A DNA stretch of 21,895 nucleotides from Schoenoplectus triqueter (GCA_964058805.1 CAXKVV010000556.1:1-21895), one strand, 5' to 3'; counted from the first letter of the stretch, positions 1 through 11,695 are shown. Numbers and translations are program-made. The notes: generated by a model not told the origin, from the letters alone.

Positions 1-668
1 CGGGACAAAAGCATAAAAGCCGGAGTTTTAAAAGTATGGTATTATATTATTATTATGCATTGACATATTGCGTATAGTACTGCGAGGACAATAATAATTC
101 AGAGAGAGGAGAATATAATGAGCGGTAGATTGTCCTTTACGCCAACATAATTCATCCGCAACCCCACCAGAGTAGCCACATGTTCGCACTGCAAGACATA
201 GTGTTGACTGTTGATACGGGACAATTAACCTAAGGCAAGAAAAATAATAATAAATAAAGCGTTATTGAATGCGTAATGAGTGGTTTGTAAGTTAGGAGAT
301 CAGTCATTCATCAACTATGTTTACCATTTCATGAGTTCTTACTTAGGAGTAGCGGCACTGACATGGGATTACATTTAACAGCTTCTGTTATAAATAAAAG
401 AACAGTAAAATTTAAACTCTAGGCCTATGTATTTCCGTTTTTATTTCATGACTGTTTCTTTTTTTTTTTGTATGAAGAAATCAGTTTCTTTAAACAATAG
501 ACCACTCAGCACGTTCAAAAGGAATTACTAGGCACTTACTATATCATCTATGTAACATAACTGCAAAACCCTGATTTAGCAAGCATTCAAGAAATGGCAC
601 ACAACAAGCTGTCAACAATTTCAACCAAATACACAAGAATAGAAAAAAAAATATCCCACATTGACAAT
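1..668. other. 3' flank of the coiled-coil gene
   Basis: I see no gene here. The right end should be the 3' untranslated region of the minus-strand gene that stops at 669. A minus-strand AATAAA lies at 445-440, about 225 bases past the stop codon, and is a reasonable but unproven poly(A) signal. The remainder is AT-rich plant intergenic sequence with a T-run near 460-470. A plus-strand open frame starting at 594 only runs antisense into the last exon and looks like chance. Confidence 0.4.
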
Positions 669-3370
669 CTACAACATGCGGTGGCCAGCAAAAGAAGAAT
701 CACCGCCGTAAAAGAAGAGTCGATCTCCTGCTGGCAATGCTGTCCTCAAGTCCTCATAGAATCTAGGCAAAGAAGAAGCCATATTAGATGTTAGATTCGA
801 GGAAGAACCGGAAGCATGCCTAGCACCAGGCAAATCAAGTAGTAGTTGTGTTTGTAAATAATCTTCAATTGCAGCACCTGAACTGTTCATGGATAGTCGC
901 TTTGTTATATCAATTGAATACTCCAAACTGAGAAAATTCTCTGAAAAGCCAGTCTTAGGAAATGAGTCGGTGGGCAATCTGAACAGACCTGAGGAAGAAC
1001 CAACAGGAATGTTCATGGATTGTGTATCTAGAGGAGTGCTGCCTCTCATAGTCAGATAAGGATCCATCTCTACATGTGGACGATCAGTAATAGCCAGTAA
1101 TTGGTTGTCACTTAAAGGCCACTTCTTGCTGAGATTTTCCCTTAGCGACTTCTTCGCACGCCTCAATGATTCTAGAACATCTTCAACCGCACAGCAGCTG
1201 CTTTTGTTGCAATTTTCGGGTGGTGGTTCATATAATTGCAATGCAAAAGGATTTTCTTCATGAGTTCGAGAACTGTTGCTTAGCGAGCTCCGACTGGATG
1301 GTGAATTAGGGATGCTAATAATCACCTTCTTGTTGGATTGATCCACGGAATCTGAATCATGGGTACAGAAAGATTCCTTATCAGAATTAAAATGCTGCTT
1401 CCTGACTACACTGTAATCACAGTTCTCTTTTGTTGTTGCAGCGAAGGAATCGTCAGGAACATACTTCACCTGTTTGGGGACTTCTATTTCACTGTTATTA
1501 TTTTCCATGGGCAAACCATCCTCACCGGAGGCTGCATTTGTATGCATGTTACCATCTGAAACAACCAAAATTGCTTTTTCATCTGCCATGTCTCTGCTTT
1601 CTTGAGCTGTTGGGATTGAGCTGCTAGGCACAATTTCAGGGCTTGCATTTGCTTCCACTTGGCTTTCAATTTTGTTACTTCTGTAGTCCAAAATTTCCTC
1701 CTTATCTGGACAAATGCTTTCGCTTATGCATGCCTTATTCTCTGACTCAAAATCATCCTGTTATTCAAAAAAAAAAAAAAACACATTAGTAAAACTAACC
1801 AATTTTCATGTCCGGAATAAAGGTAAGATGGAAATGTACTTGTGATGTAGACATCTAGAGGACTTAAATCAAACAGTACAATAAAATCTAGACAATAATA
1901 GAAATGCAAACATAAAAGAATAAAAAAGAAGCATACCTTGGGCGCTTTTCTGTTCTGGCTGTACATCATTTCCCATTCTCTCTGAGCATTTTCCTCAGCT
2001 CGGAACTGATCAATAAGCTGGGCCTGCTCTTCTAGTGCTTTTTCCATCTGTCCATCCTTTCCATTTAGATCCCTGCTTATTTCATTTCCTTCTCTAGAAA
2101 CTTCAACATAAAATCCAGTTTGCTCATCTTCAGTTCTATCAATTTTCCCTTCTCCTTTGTCATTCCCATCTGAACATCTTTTCTCTCCTGCATCCTGAAT
2201 CCCAGACCTAAATATGATATAATACAATATTATAAGAGGCATAAAAGAATCAATAAAATGAAATCAAAAAAAATGTAAACGCACTCAAACACACCCTATC
2301 TCTAACTCTGACTTCTTTCCATTTCTATTTCCTAATATGTTATTTTGTTTGCTTTCAATAGATAGGCATATAATGCAGGAAAATAATTTCCATTGTTTTC
2401 CCTTAATTTCCTATTATTTAAATCCTATGAAATAGGTGTAATGTCCCATTGAACCTTCAGAACCAACAACTAACAGCTTCTATAATAATGGTCCGCACAT
2501 TCCAGTGGCTGATTGGGGAAATCTCAACCTGACGGAACAGGCTTGGTTGTTAGCTGAACCATGTACAGCCCTCTCCAGTAACTTTACAAATATTCATACA
2601 ACTTAAAAATAATTGTAGTACCTTAAATCCTTAGGCTTGATTTTGCGGCATGATTTCCCCATATGGTACTTAGGAGATGGGTCTGGGCTGGTAAAATAGA
2701 AAATTTGTCTCGGTCTAATTTGCCTCATGTGCTTTGCTGCTCTATGCTTTTTATTGGAGTCAGGACTTTTGCTACGCCCTTTCCATGACAAACCTCCGGC
2801 TACAACCTGGCCATCTGCCTCTGACCCTGTCATTGCATCCTCTACCTCACTTCTCTCCACCGTTGATCCATTTGATTTTGAGCTCTCATTTTTTCCTTTT
2901 GAGTTTGAATTAGAGTTCACAGAGTTGCCATCATATTCAAATTCTTTAGTGACACTGGTGGTGGGTCCGCTTCCCTCTACCTCGTCTTGATCAGAGTTGG
3001 AATCAATTCCCTCTGGTTCAGTGAGGTAGTCCACCCCTTGGGATTCAAGAATAGCAAGCACCTCAGCAGTGGCTTTCTCAGCTTTCTTCCTTTGAGTTGT
3101 CACAATTCTAAGTTGTTCCTCTAACTCTACTACCTGAATCAGATGAAAAGTCCCACTTTGCATCAAAATATGAGTTGCATACTAATGAACAAGGTTAAAA
3201 AGTGATTGAGTAGTGACTAAGCTAGAAATTAGATGAAATCGAGCATCAATTTAACTAACTCTTTGCGCTAATTGGTCAGCTCTCTCTCTAGCAGCTCTTG
3301 AAACAGATCGCTCAGACAGAAGCCTGGCGCGCAGGAAATCTATGGTCATTGCTTTCGAATCAGTAGCCAT
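669..3370 (-). CDS. Plant coiled-coil protein of unknown function, four coding exons
   Basis: The model joins 3370-3260, 3133-2622, 2207-1937 and 1757-669. Every junction is GT-AG with matching phase, giving 660 residues. The ATG has a strong plant start context (GGCCATGGC). Residues about 10-70 are charged and heptad-like (a stretch with VVELEEQLR and QRKKAEKATAEVLAILES). A Ser/Asn-rich acidic region follows, then basic motifs LSWKGR and GKSCRKIK before residue 208. Residues 260-295 form a second predicted coiled coil. The C-terminal half is Ser-rich, with conserved-looking patches DVLESLRRAKKSL, GLFRLPTD and a tail with LPRFYEDLRTAL. There is no signal peptide or membrane segment, so a cytosolic or nuclear protein is likely. 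I recall similar plant proteins being labelled ELKS/CAST-like only because of the coiled coils; no function is established here. The intron phases support a functional gene. Confidence 0.85.
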
Positions 3371-4140
3371 GGCCTGGAGCTATTATTCTTCCTCTATTTC
3401 TTCAAAACCCCAAACAGCAGCTATTTCATTGAATATGAAGCACAGCAAGTAAAACGAACACAAGTTAGAAATAGGTACAACATCAAAGCATAAATAGAAG
3501 CTAGGGACCAAGAGAAACATCTTTACTTATCCCCAAATTCAATTCTCTAATTTTGTACTTTCTAGAGTAATGACCGAATAACTGGGTTACAATTTATAAC
3601 CTAATCACCGGCATGCACGAGATCCTAAGCGTACCGAAAATCAAAATGAGGCATGAGCGAAATTAATGCAATGCCAAAAGAAAGGACAAGTAGCATGGCC
3701 TGGCAATTGGGTACGTGGAAAACCACACTCATAATAGAAAAAAAAAAGTCAAGCCGCATTAAAGAATAGAGAGAAAGAGCGCAATGTAGGGAGATATCAC
3801 ACTTGTGAAGCAAGCAATCGAAGAAGAGAAACTTGTTACTGATTGAAGCAAATAGCATATGTAAGTCCAATTATACCTGAGATGCAGCTTCAACCTTCAA
3901 GGAGCGTTTTGTGGCGATGTAGCAAACAACTAGCTGCTCATTAGAATAGAGATTTTGTTGGAAAAGGTCGTGGATCTAGGAAAGAACACCAAAGGTCGCC
4001 TCTACTCTTCTTTGGTTACTGTACTTTGTATCGGTTCCAGTTCTAAATGGAATTGTAAATGGCAATGCCAATGGCGCAGCGAGAACAGTAGAGAGACTCG
4101 GTTGGAAGAGAACTCGGTCAGAGGCTCAGAGCGCTACTGA
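3371..4140 (-). other. 5' leader of the coiled-coil gene with a probable leader intron
   Basis: On the minus strand a C/T-rich leader runs from about 4140 to a good donor (CAG/GTATAA, last exon base 3877). A matching acceptor (AATAG before CTGCTG) would restart the leader at 3420, giving an intron of about 456 bases. The stretch from 3420 to the ATG at 3370 has no other ATG. A minus-strand open frame at 3625-3870 falls inside this intron and is probably chance. The transcription start near 4140 is inferred only from the change from CT-rich leader to A-rich sequence at 4180-4200. No convincing TATA box is seen, which is common for housekeeping plant genes. Confidence 0.5.
3930..3941 (-). promoter_or_regulatory. 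Minimal upstream ORF in the leader
   Basis: The only ATG I find in the predicted leader opens a three-codon frame (Met-Ser-Ser-stop, 3941 to 3930). If the leader model is right, ribosomes would meet it before the main start and it could mildly lower translation. Its context is ordinary and its effect is inference. Confidence 0.4.
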
Positions 4141-4848
4141 GCCCTCCACCTGGCTTCCTCTCTGGAAACAAATAGAACCAAAAAAAAATAAAAGTGAAAA
4201 TAAAACAGCCAATGACAAAAGGATTGGGGAATTTTTTTAGCAATGTAATTTAGAGAATAGCCCCTTAAAGCCAATTTATTAGCCGTATTGGTCCTCGCCT
4301 GGAATTTGGGTCAGGTTTAAGTGAAATATCAATATCTCATAAACAGAAATAGCTAACAACAGAGAACTAAGCTCCGCTAGACAGCTACTTGACAAGCAAG
4401 TATTAAGCAAAATTTTGTCATTTTCTCATATTAATATGAAAGTTAATATTCTAAAAATTGTATTATAGCATATTAGCATATGGGGGCAGATTTATGACTT
4501 TTAATGCTCTGTGTTCTATGTTGCTCATCATTTATGGAGAGGAAGTTTTTAGATTGAATTCACCCAAATCGGAAGATTTTAGATTAAATTCAGCCAAATC
4601 TCAATACAAATTCGACAGATAACACGTTGTGAGTGGCAAATCTGTACGAGGGCAAGTCCAGATTAATGCGCAAACTTGATTAGTTGATTTCCTATGCTTA
4701 ATTGAGAAAATAAATCTATCATATTAAATATTTAAAAAATTGAAACCTACTTTAATTGTGCTAATGCTTACAAAACATGCTGGATTCGCCACTATGTTGC
4801 ACGATGTAGTACATAAGGATACAAATTTCAATTTCTTGTGGGTAGAGC
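4141..4848. other. Intergenic and upstream region
   Basis: AT-rich spacer upstream of the coiled-coil gene. It has A-runs at 4180-4200 and two near-identical phrases around 4545-4605 (an AGATT(G/A)AATTC core, each with (A)GCCAAATC or CCCAAATC nearby). No coding sequence, RNA gene or clear promoter box is visible. Confidence 0.5.
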
Positions 4849-5009
4849 AGCTAGGACCCGGATCCACTGTCGCGCGGCACGGTGCGGCGCAGCACGTGGT
4901 CCGTTCCATCACTTCGAGATTCGAGTTAGCACGAATCTCGAAGTGATCGAACGGACCACGTGCTGCGCCATACGGTGCCGCGCGACAGCAGATCTGGTTC
5001 CGAGCAGCT
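4849..5009. repeat. GC-rich long fold-back, probable MITE remnant
   Basis: Two arms of about 75 bases are reverse complements with few mismatches. The left arm is 4849-4924 and the right arm about 4933-5009, separated by a loop of roughly 8 bases. The inner stem (CACTTCGAGATTCG paired with CGAATCTCGAAGTG) and the block GCAGCACGTGGTCCGTTC with its complement are perfect. The arms are strikingly GC-rich inside AT-rich DNA. Looser similarity may extend into the AT-rich flanks (about 4735 and 5065-5095), as expected of a decayed inverted-repeat element. No target-site duplication was found. A transcript through it would form a long, nearly perfect double strand. Confidence 0.75.
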
Positions 5010-7224
5010 AGAGCCGTAGAGAAGGGGGGGACGGGAGTATAACAAATTTCCATTTTACACAATATAATTTTAATTTCTAAAATTTGGGGATATTAAAATG
5101 TAAATAATAATACAAAAGTAAATTGTAAACTCAGTTGACGCAATATTAATTGTAAATTGGAAAAAAATGAAGATTAATTGATCTATCTGCAGTTGACGCA
5201 ATATTCAAATCATATCCCAATGATGCAATACATAATCTGGAGTAATTCTTCAATAAGCTCATGAAGCTCAATTTGTAAAGAAGTAAATTTGCCAGAACAG
5301 CATGCTCGTGCAGGTCACATGTCGCATGCTAGTTTTGACCCCACAGTTTCCCCAATTTGTACTCAAGAGAATTATAGTTGGGACCAGTGTTAAGCATCAA
5401 TATGAATATTAAGCATATGTCGTTGGTAGTAAGTAGTTGAGCCTGCCCAGTATTTAACAGCTAACTACCAGGATAAGATGGCTGGCCTATTATTACTAAA
5501 CGTGTGCTTTGCCTCTTTATTAATTATTATTGCTACTAATTATACCTCTTAACGCGGACCCATATATTTGTAATTTTTTTTACTACAACCAATATTTACG
5601 ATTAAAAAAATTAATCATTTTAGATCGGCATTGTGTTCAAAATTTTGAAGAAAATAGTGAGCTGTGTCAGCCCGGTAACATCATACTGGCACGGGCATTT
5701 TGAGAATGTTTGCAAATACAAAGTTACGGTCATATAGATAAGAGTCTAAGGAACAACTTTCATGCTGAGCATATTTTGATAGTTTAACAAAAAATAAAAC
5801 ATAATGAAGCTTATCTTAATCTTTAGTTTTTATTAAGAACGTAAGTGTTTTGATTCTGCAACGGTTTAAATTTTTTGTTGAATTTTTAGAGTTAATATCA
5901 GTAATCAAATTGAGTTATTCGTCAAATAATATTACTATCTCTATGATCATTTGTGTTAAAGTTATAATTTTTTCTCAATTTTGATAGTTACACGAAATAA
6001 TGTATAATTTAGAAGTACAATTGCTTTATTTTTTTTCTTAAATTGCTATCAATTATGAATTTTAATTTTTCTTAAATTCTGAATATCAATTTTTCTCTAA
6101 ATTCTACATTTAATTTATATTAATTATAATATTCATGATTAAAATTTATATTAATTACTAAAGTATCTTCATTTTTATTTCATTTCTTTCCATATGAAGA
6201 TATGAATTATATTTTTAAAAGACATAACTGAACAACGCATAAGCAAGATGTACAATAAAGTATATTACTATATATGTGGAAAGTCCTATTTGAATATCAA
6301 TTAGCATTTCTCTACTCAATTAATAAAGTCCTTCGGCGAAGAAAACAAAAAAGACGAGCAAAGCAATAAGAAAATATGTCGTTATTTTCATGCAAAGGCT
6401 TCAAAAATAGTTCTAACAAATGGAAGCATATTCTTCAAATACTTGTGATCTCATGCGTCAAAGTTAATTAGAATAGATGTTTAGAATCTTAATACTCATT
6501 GAGGTTTGTCTCTGTTTTTCTACTTAGTAGAATTGCCAATTGAATAAAATTTTCGGATCATAGTAGAATTGTCAGTACTGCAGTACATCTGTACCCGCTG
6601 GGGTATTGCAGGGCATCCAATATTTTTTCCTAAAATGATATACATACATTCACATGGACGCATTTATAGGAGGGTCTACTGCTGTTGATCTTTTATGATC
6701 TCCTAATGTTTTCTATGTTGAAATTCTTCACTTCGACCCAAACATGAAAAAAAGCCGAAAAAAGGGGGCAAAAACGAATCAACATACACGATTTCAATTA
6801 ATAAATAGCTAACATCCATTGAAAATATTTTCGCATCGTCCCCGCCTGCATATATGTACTCGGATTAAATTGAATGTATGAATATTGATACTAAATGGAC
6901 GTCAACATTATAATGCCATCCGTACCAATAAAACAAACAAGAATCAAATGATTGCCTGATACAAATTCAACGTGAACCGAGTAAAGAGATTGATAATGAA
7001 GATATAGGTACAGAATAAGTACCTTCTCAAAACAAAAATTAAGTTTGCAAATACCATCTGATTTGCAGTATAACTTCTGTATGAAAGAATATCTCTCAGT
7101 TTTTAAAACAAATAACAATCTGTCAACGAAAAAAGGAGAGCAATTTAGTGCTATTGATAGAGATCTCGATATCAGTTATCTGTTTAACAAATAAATAAAT
7201 AAATCACACAAATCAATTATTTAC
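5010..7224. other. AT-rich intergenic spacer
   Basis: No supportable gene is present. Small structures include a 16-base direct repeat CAGTTGACGCAATATT at 5132-5147 and 5190-5205, and a repeated TAGTAGAATTG phrase near 6526 and 6562. An open minus frame at 6891-7118 opens with a non-ATG codon and has biased composition, so I treat it as chance. The right end may include the distal 3' region of the BUD31 gene. Confidence 0.5.
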
Positions 7225-7230
7225 TTTATT
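7225..7230 (-). terminator. Candidate poly(A) signal of BUD31
   Basis: A minus-strand AATAAA lies about 433 bases past the BUD31 stop codon. It is the nearest canonical hexamer I found on that strand. Plant poly(A) signals are loose, so the true 3' end may differ. Confidence 0.3.
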
Positions 7231-7662
7231 AAAACGAATAAAAAGTGAAAACTGTACCACAGCTGATGTAATTTAACGTCCATATCCACGCTTAACTGAA
7301 CAAAAAAAAAATGCGATTATAGTATTGCAGCAATCAAGCTTAAATACAGAGTGAGGATTCAGATGCATAACATCTACCACCAGTTTCAACCAAAATCCAA
7401 CAAAAACTACAATATCATGAAACACACAGCAAAAGAGAATCTCCACAAGATAATAGTTTAGTGCAGGAAACGGAAATGATTAGCACAAATCAATCCCAGG
7501 ATTTAGAGTCCACTAAATATAACTTCTCAATATGGTGCAATAAAAGGAATAAGCATACAACAATTCATCACCACCTTCATATGGATACATTGTGCACAAT
7601 TCCTGCTCTTGTTGAAATACACAATATTAGGCCTAGGAAAAAAAAAAAAAAAGAGAAACTAA

Positions 7663-8189
7663 TCAATCTCCACTGGCACAGCCACGGCATCCACAGTGAA
7701 CACACTCTATGACCTGCTCTTCTCTGAGGTGCTTTGGCACTCGACATACACAGGTTGTTGCAAAGTTGTGATCCCTTGTTTGCATGCACCTCAGGCAGCA
7801 GAGCTTCTCATAACCTGGTTTCTTCCATTTAGCAATCAAATTTTTATCAGCATGACCCTGTTCCAGGCAAAACTCGTACAATTCCTTGGAGATCTCTTTT
7901 CTACGATAGTAGAGATCATAAATATAGCGGCTCTTCTGATGTGAGATGCGAAAGATGGGCCACAATGCCTCGCACTTGCGCTTCCCGTCATGAGGATCAT
8001 TTTCAGCTGCATATTAAGTGTTATATGTTATATTTATATATATGCCTACCATAACTATAGACATTACTTAAGAGACAAAGTAAAGGAGACCATACCTTCT
8101 CTCATCTTGGCATCTAGTTCACGCAAAGTGGGCTCAATAAGCTCCCATCCATCTGGATACTTCACTCGGCTAGTCTTTATCTTTGGCAT
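7663..8189 (-). CDS. BUD31 / G10 splicing factor homologue
   Basis: The model joins exon 8189-8096 and exon 8006-7663 across an 89-base GT-AG intron that splits codon 32. It gives exactly 145 residues, the usual length of plant BUD31. The N-terminus ([12 protein letters not shown]), the central WPIFRISHQ and [18 protein letters not shown] blocks and the Cys-rich end are diagnostic. Cysteines at 101, 102, 105, 117, 119, 133, 136, 138 and 141, with His111 and His135, form the zinc-binding region. The protein ends in CASGD as in the family. From family knowledge, BUD31 is a nuclear component of the activated spliceosome linked to the NineTeen Complex and related proteins. All expected zinc-region residues appear intact, so I expect a functional gene. 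Substitutions such as Gln-Thr at 107-108 are minor. Confidence 0.97.
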
Positions 8190-10560
8190 TTTGCTTCACC
8201 AAACACACTAAGTCCACCACCACTAAACTCTGTCAATGAACCAGTATGATAAAAGCAACGCATCAATAAACAAAAACATGGTCCATTCACAGCAGTAGTA
8301 TGAAGACAAAACTCATCTTGATGATATCAAGCTTTGAATATCAGGGGGAGGTTAGAATTCAACTGAACTATACTGGCGATTAAGATAATGTATGACTTAG
8401 ATACTGTTCGAGTAAAGAACTAAATGGCAAGAGTATGAATACAAGTTTAGAGAGCCACCTGTAAATATTCAACTTTTGAAAAAAAAAATCAGCATGGGTC
8501 TAAGTCAATTTAAAATGTTATAATTTCAAGGTTTTTTTTTCTTTTATAGGAAATTTTGGTGCAGTGTTAAGAGGTTCTAGGGTATGCTGGGATTTGTGTA
8601 GATCATCACCTTACGATGTATTTGACCAATTGGATTATGACATACAAGTAGGTACCAGAGAAGACTGCTATGACCATTACTGTATTCAATCAAATGCCTA
8701 GTGGCATGATCAAAGCCGATGGTCGTAAGCTGTCCTCCATCACGATATTGAATAAAACCATCTATGGAATCTTTAAGCCACGAGAAGTTATACATAAATA
8801 AGACACACTAATGCTACAAAGCTTGCCGAAGGTTTACCAGTGTACCCCCTGAAATCTGTTTAATACTGGCTGAAAGGTGAAGGACTGAACCTATCCTGTG
8901 GTTGAATGCATTGAAGAAGAAATAGTCTGACATTAAACCTTGGCAAATATTTCAAAATTGGAGTCTAATGGGTTGGGTACCACTCTAGGGTTACCAAGAC
9001 CTGAGATAATGGCATCTCAGTACATTTTGGATGTAAGGACATTATATGTCACTTTCTTTAATATTTTAGAATAATAAAAAAAAGAGAAAATGGTTAACAG
9101 TTTCTAGGAAGTGTGCATTTCTTGATAAAAGAAGGAACAAAGAGAGAGAAATGAAAATGGCTTTGTAGTACGTCTTAAATTACAGGATGAAACCATGCAA
9201 AACTCAAGTTTGATTCAATTTTTAAAAACCAATGAGAAACCATAATTTTTGTCAAGTTTTTGTCTTGATTTTCATGTTTTTTCAAGAATTCTTTGAGTCT
9301 CTGCAAAATGTGTAAACTGTCATCCTTAAGAAATGATTTTTTATCATTATACATACTGCAAGCAAAACTACAATATTGAACAGGACCTTAGAAGTTTGGA
9401 TGGTTATGAAAACAATTTCCCTTGAAATTTAGAAGTTTGGTGGATGGATATACAGCTGTGCTGCAATATAGACGATTTTCCAATGGGATACAATACACAA
9501 CTGACACCAAAAACTCTCCTGTTTAAGACTGTCATGGTAAGGTGTTAAACCAGAAATAACTATTTGGATCTAATTTGCTGGACTGAAGAGAGAGACCCTA
9601 AAATCAAAATATACAAGCAGAAATGTTCAATCCTTCTTAGGTGATTGGGTCAAGATTACTATTCTCCAAACACAAAGCAAATTTACAGGCATCTCCTGGC
9701 AGGTTGCTAAGATTTCAAATAGTTGTTACAGTTGTCACATTTTATTTCTTTTATCCCACTACCCCGATCAAGGAGTATATTTGGGATTTCTTGATTTGCT
9801 ACAAGATTGTCTGAGATGAAGTTATTTATTAGTTATTACACTGAGATGAAAGTTATTTATTAGTTTGCTACCAGATTGTCTCATTTTAAGGTTAAATCAT
9901 GATAATTTCAGAAGGAAATGATAAATTAATTTGATAGACGAGCAGCGCTCCTACACTATTTGAGAACAGTGCACAGCAACAACAAAGCCTTTAATCCCAA
10001 ATAAATTGGTGTAGGCTAGAAATGAAACCCAATGCGAAATCACAGAGATCATAGATCTGTAGCTCGACTCATTCACACAAACCTACTCTCCATTTGTCCC
10101 GCTTAACCCATTGCCATCTATCACTACCCCCTCCCCCCCACCACCACCAAGATTAGGCTGTAGCTATTTCCCAAGTCTTTTCCAATCAATCGTGAACCAT
10201 ATCAATTCACCACCTACAAACCCCAAGCTTAACAACACCCGTACGTCGAAATTAAAAGAGAATTCGAAAGCACCCCAACAGTGTTGCAATTAGGGTTTGG
10301 GATTTGAAGAGAGGCGTAAAAACGAGAGGAAAGAACAAAGTCACGAGGGGATGAACTAACCTTGCTCAGTCGTTCTTCTTCGTTGCCACGAGCTCAAAAC
10401 TTCGATTTGGGAAGTCCGAAGGAGGTGACAAAGACCGCGCGAGACCAGCCGAGGACGTACTGTCGAGTCGAGAGTCGAGACCTGAAGGCAGGCTCGCAAA
10501 ATGGAACTGGGGATCAGAATATCAGATCAACGGCTGATATTCGTCTGCTTTAGGTAAAAA
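8190..10560 (-). other. BUD31 5' leader with a ~2.1-kb leader intron
   Basis: The minus strand has a very good donor at 10360 (GAGCAAG/GTTAGT). A good acceptor (TTCATTGACAG) ends at 8230, 41 bases above the ATG. Joining them gives a leader exon above 10361, a 2131-base intron and a short second leader exon 8229-8190. The first exon lies in a GC-richer block (10361-10540), unlike the AT-rich intron. The intron interior has a 72-codon open minus frame (8577-8795), an imperfect duplication GAGATGAAGTTATTTATTAG near 9814 and 9844, and a small hairpin CTGAGAT/ATCTCAG at 9000-9020. A leader intron is inferred from splice signals only. Confidence 0.55.
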
Positions 10561-10680
10561 TTGTAATATCACTTCTTTTTCTTTCATGGAAGATTCGCGA
10601 GAAGCCTGGAATCAGTAAAGGCATCGATTTATGGGCCTTTAATATGTTCAAATTTTGAGCGATCCAGCCCAAAATATATA
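10561..10680 (-). promoter_or_regulatory. Putative BUD31 promoter with site II-like motifs
   Basis: Upstream of the predicted first leader exon, the minus strand carries GGCCCAT (10637-10631) and TGGGCT (10672-10667). Both match the TGGGCY/site II type found in promoters of plant housekeeping and translation genes. No clear TATA box sits at the expected distance. The assignment rests on position and motif only. Confidence 0.4.
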
Positions 10681-11247
10681 AATAAATGCTTCATGCCCAA
10701 ATTAAGTTGGGTTGGCCGATTATAATTTAATATCCACCAGGTACAGGGTAATTTACGACATAAATTCCCACTAATATATAGAAGTGTGGAAATTGCTCAA
10801 CTTTTTAGGTTTCTCTTTGCCTTTCTTATCATTCATTACTTGAATTGAATTCTGTTATTACTTTCACTCATTAATTAGAACATTGTTGAGAATGCCGTCT
10901 CTGGTTACCGGCTGTCGCGGACCAACCTAGGTATATCGACTATAGCAGGTTCTTTGGTCAACTCAAGACGAAAGCTCTATTGGGCAGAGGCTCATGCAAA
11001 TTAGAAATAAAAGAAAGAATAATGCCAAAATTTAATGAGTAAAATGAGAAAGAATTTAAAATATTAAATCAAATATGATAAAATGAAAAGAGGAACGACA
11101 ATCTATCCACTCGCTTATCTCTCCCTATTATGTCCTATATGTCCTTCCTATAGGACACTTGGGAAGGAGTTCTAAGATCCCTTACCCGGCCGAAGCAGGT
11201 GGGAAATTCCAGGTTCCGCGGTATTAAACAAAGGACATACTGGATTA
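10681..11247. other. Intergenic region, possibly old repeat DNA
   Basis: No gene recognised. It contains an inverted pair GTCCTATA/TATAGGAC around 11134-11157 and a GC-richer patch (11180-11225) unlike its AT-rich surroundings. This could be remnant transposon sequence, but I cannot assign a family. Confidence 0.4.
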
Positions 11248-11649
11248 GGTAACACCTATTTTGAGAGGAAAGATCTATTCAAGCAGAAAGCGCATTCTCA
11301 TTCTATTCTCCATTTCATCTACTTTCTTGGCTCAGGTGACTCTCTATCGCCCGGTGAGTATCGCGAGTGAGAAGTTGCTTTTTCATATTACCTTTGCTTC
11401 TTACTACCACCGAGGTTAGGTTGTTACCAAGTACCAGGCAAGGCCAAAGAAATACAACTGAGCAAGAATCTCAGACAGGATTAGCTCACTTTTACTATCC
11501 AGTTCACTCTACACGAACGCACAACTCAACACTCTTCTTATCCACTTTATAAAGTTTACACACTTTGCCAATATCTCTTACACCAAAATCATGCACCTTC
11601 CAATTAGGTTCTCATAACCTATCCAAAATCTCTCAAAATAGGTGTTACC
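11248..11649. mobile_element. MITE-like element with perfect 20-bp terminal inverted repeats
   Basis: GGTAACACCTATTTTGAGAG at 11248-11267 is the exact reverse complement of 11630-11649, spaced to give a 402-base unit. The interior has no convincing coding frame; the 61-codon plus frame at 11367 looks like chance. I could not see a clear target-site duplication: the left flank ends in GGATTA and the right flank begins ACATTA. A non-autonomous DNA transposon is the simplest reading; superfamily unknown. Confidence 0.6.
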
Positions 11650-11695
11650 ACATTAGCACACCTATATGTAATATATATATAGGTGTGCTAATGTG
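11649..11695. repeat. 19-bp perfect inverted repeat around a short TA tract
   Basis: CACATTAGCACACCTATAT (11649-11667) is the exact reverse complement of 11677-11695, with a 9-base AT loop. The right arm runs straight into sequence related to MITE family C, so this may be a junction of two element ends rather than an independent feature. Confidence 0.7.

Noticed and set aside
594..794. Plus-strand open frame of 66 codons
   Set aside because: It lies largely antisense to the last exon of the coiled-coil gene and has no family resemblance.
2727..2990. Plus-strand open frame of 87 codons
   Set aside because: It mirrors exon 2 of the coiled-coil gene, whose spliced frame is far better supported.
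4724..5062. Minus-strand open frame of 112 codons
   Set aside because: It reads through both arms of the GC-rich fold-back, which explains its openness.
6891..7118. Minus-strand open frame of 75 codons
   Set aside because: It begins with a non-ATG codon, has low-complexity hydrophobic content and no recognisable motif.
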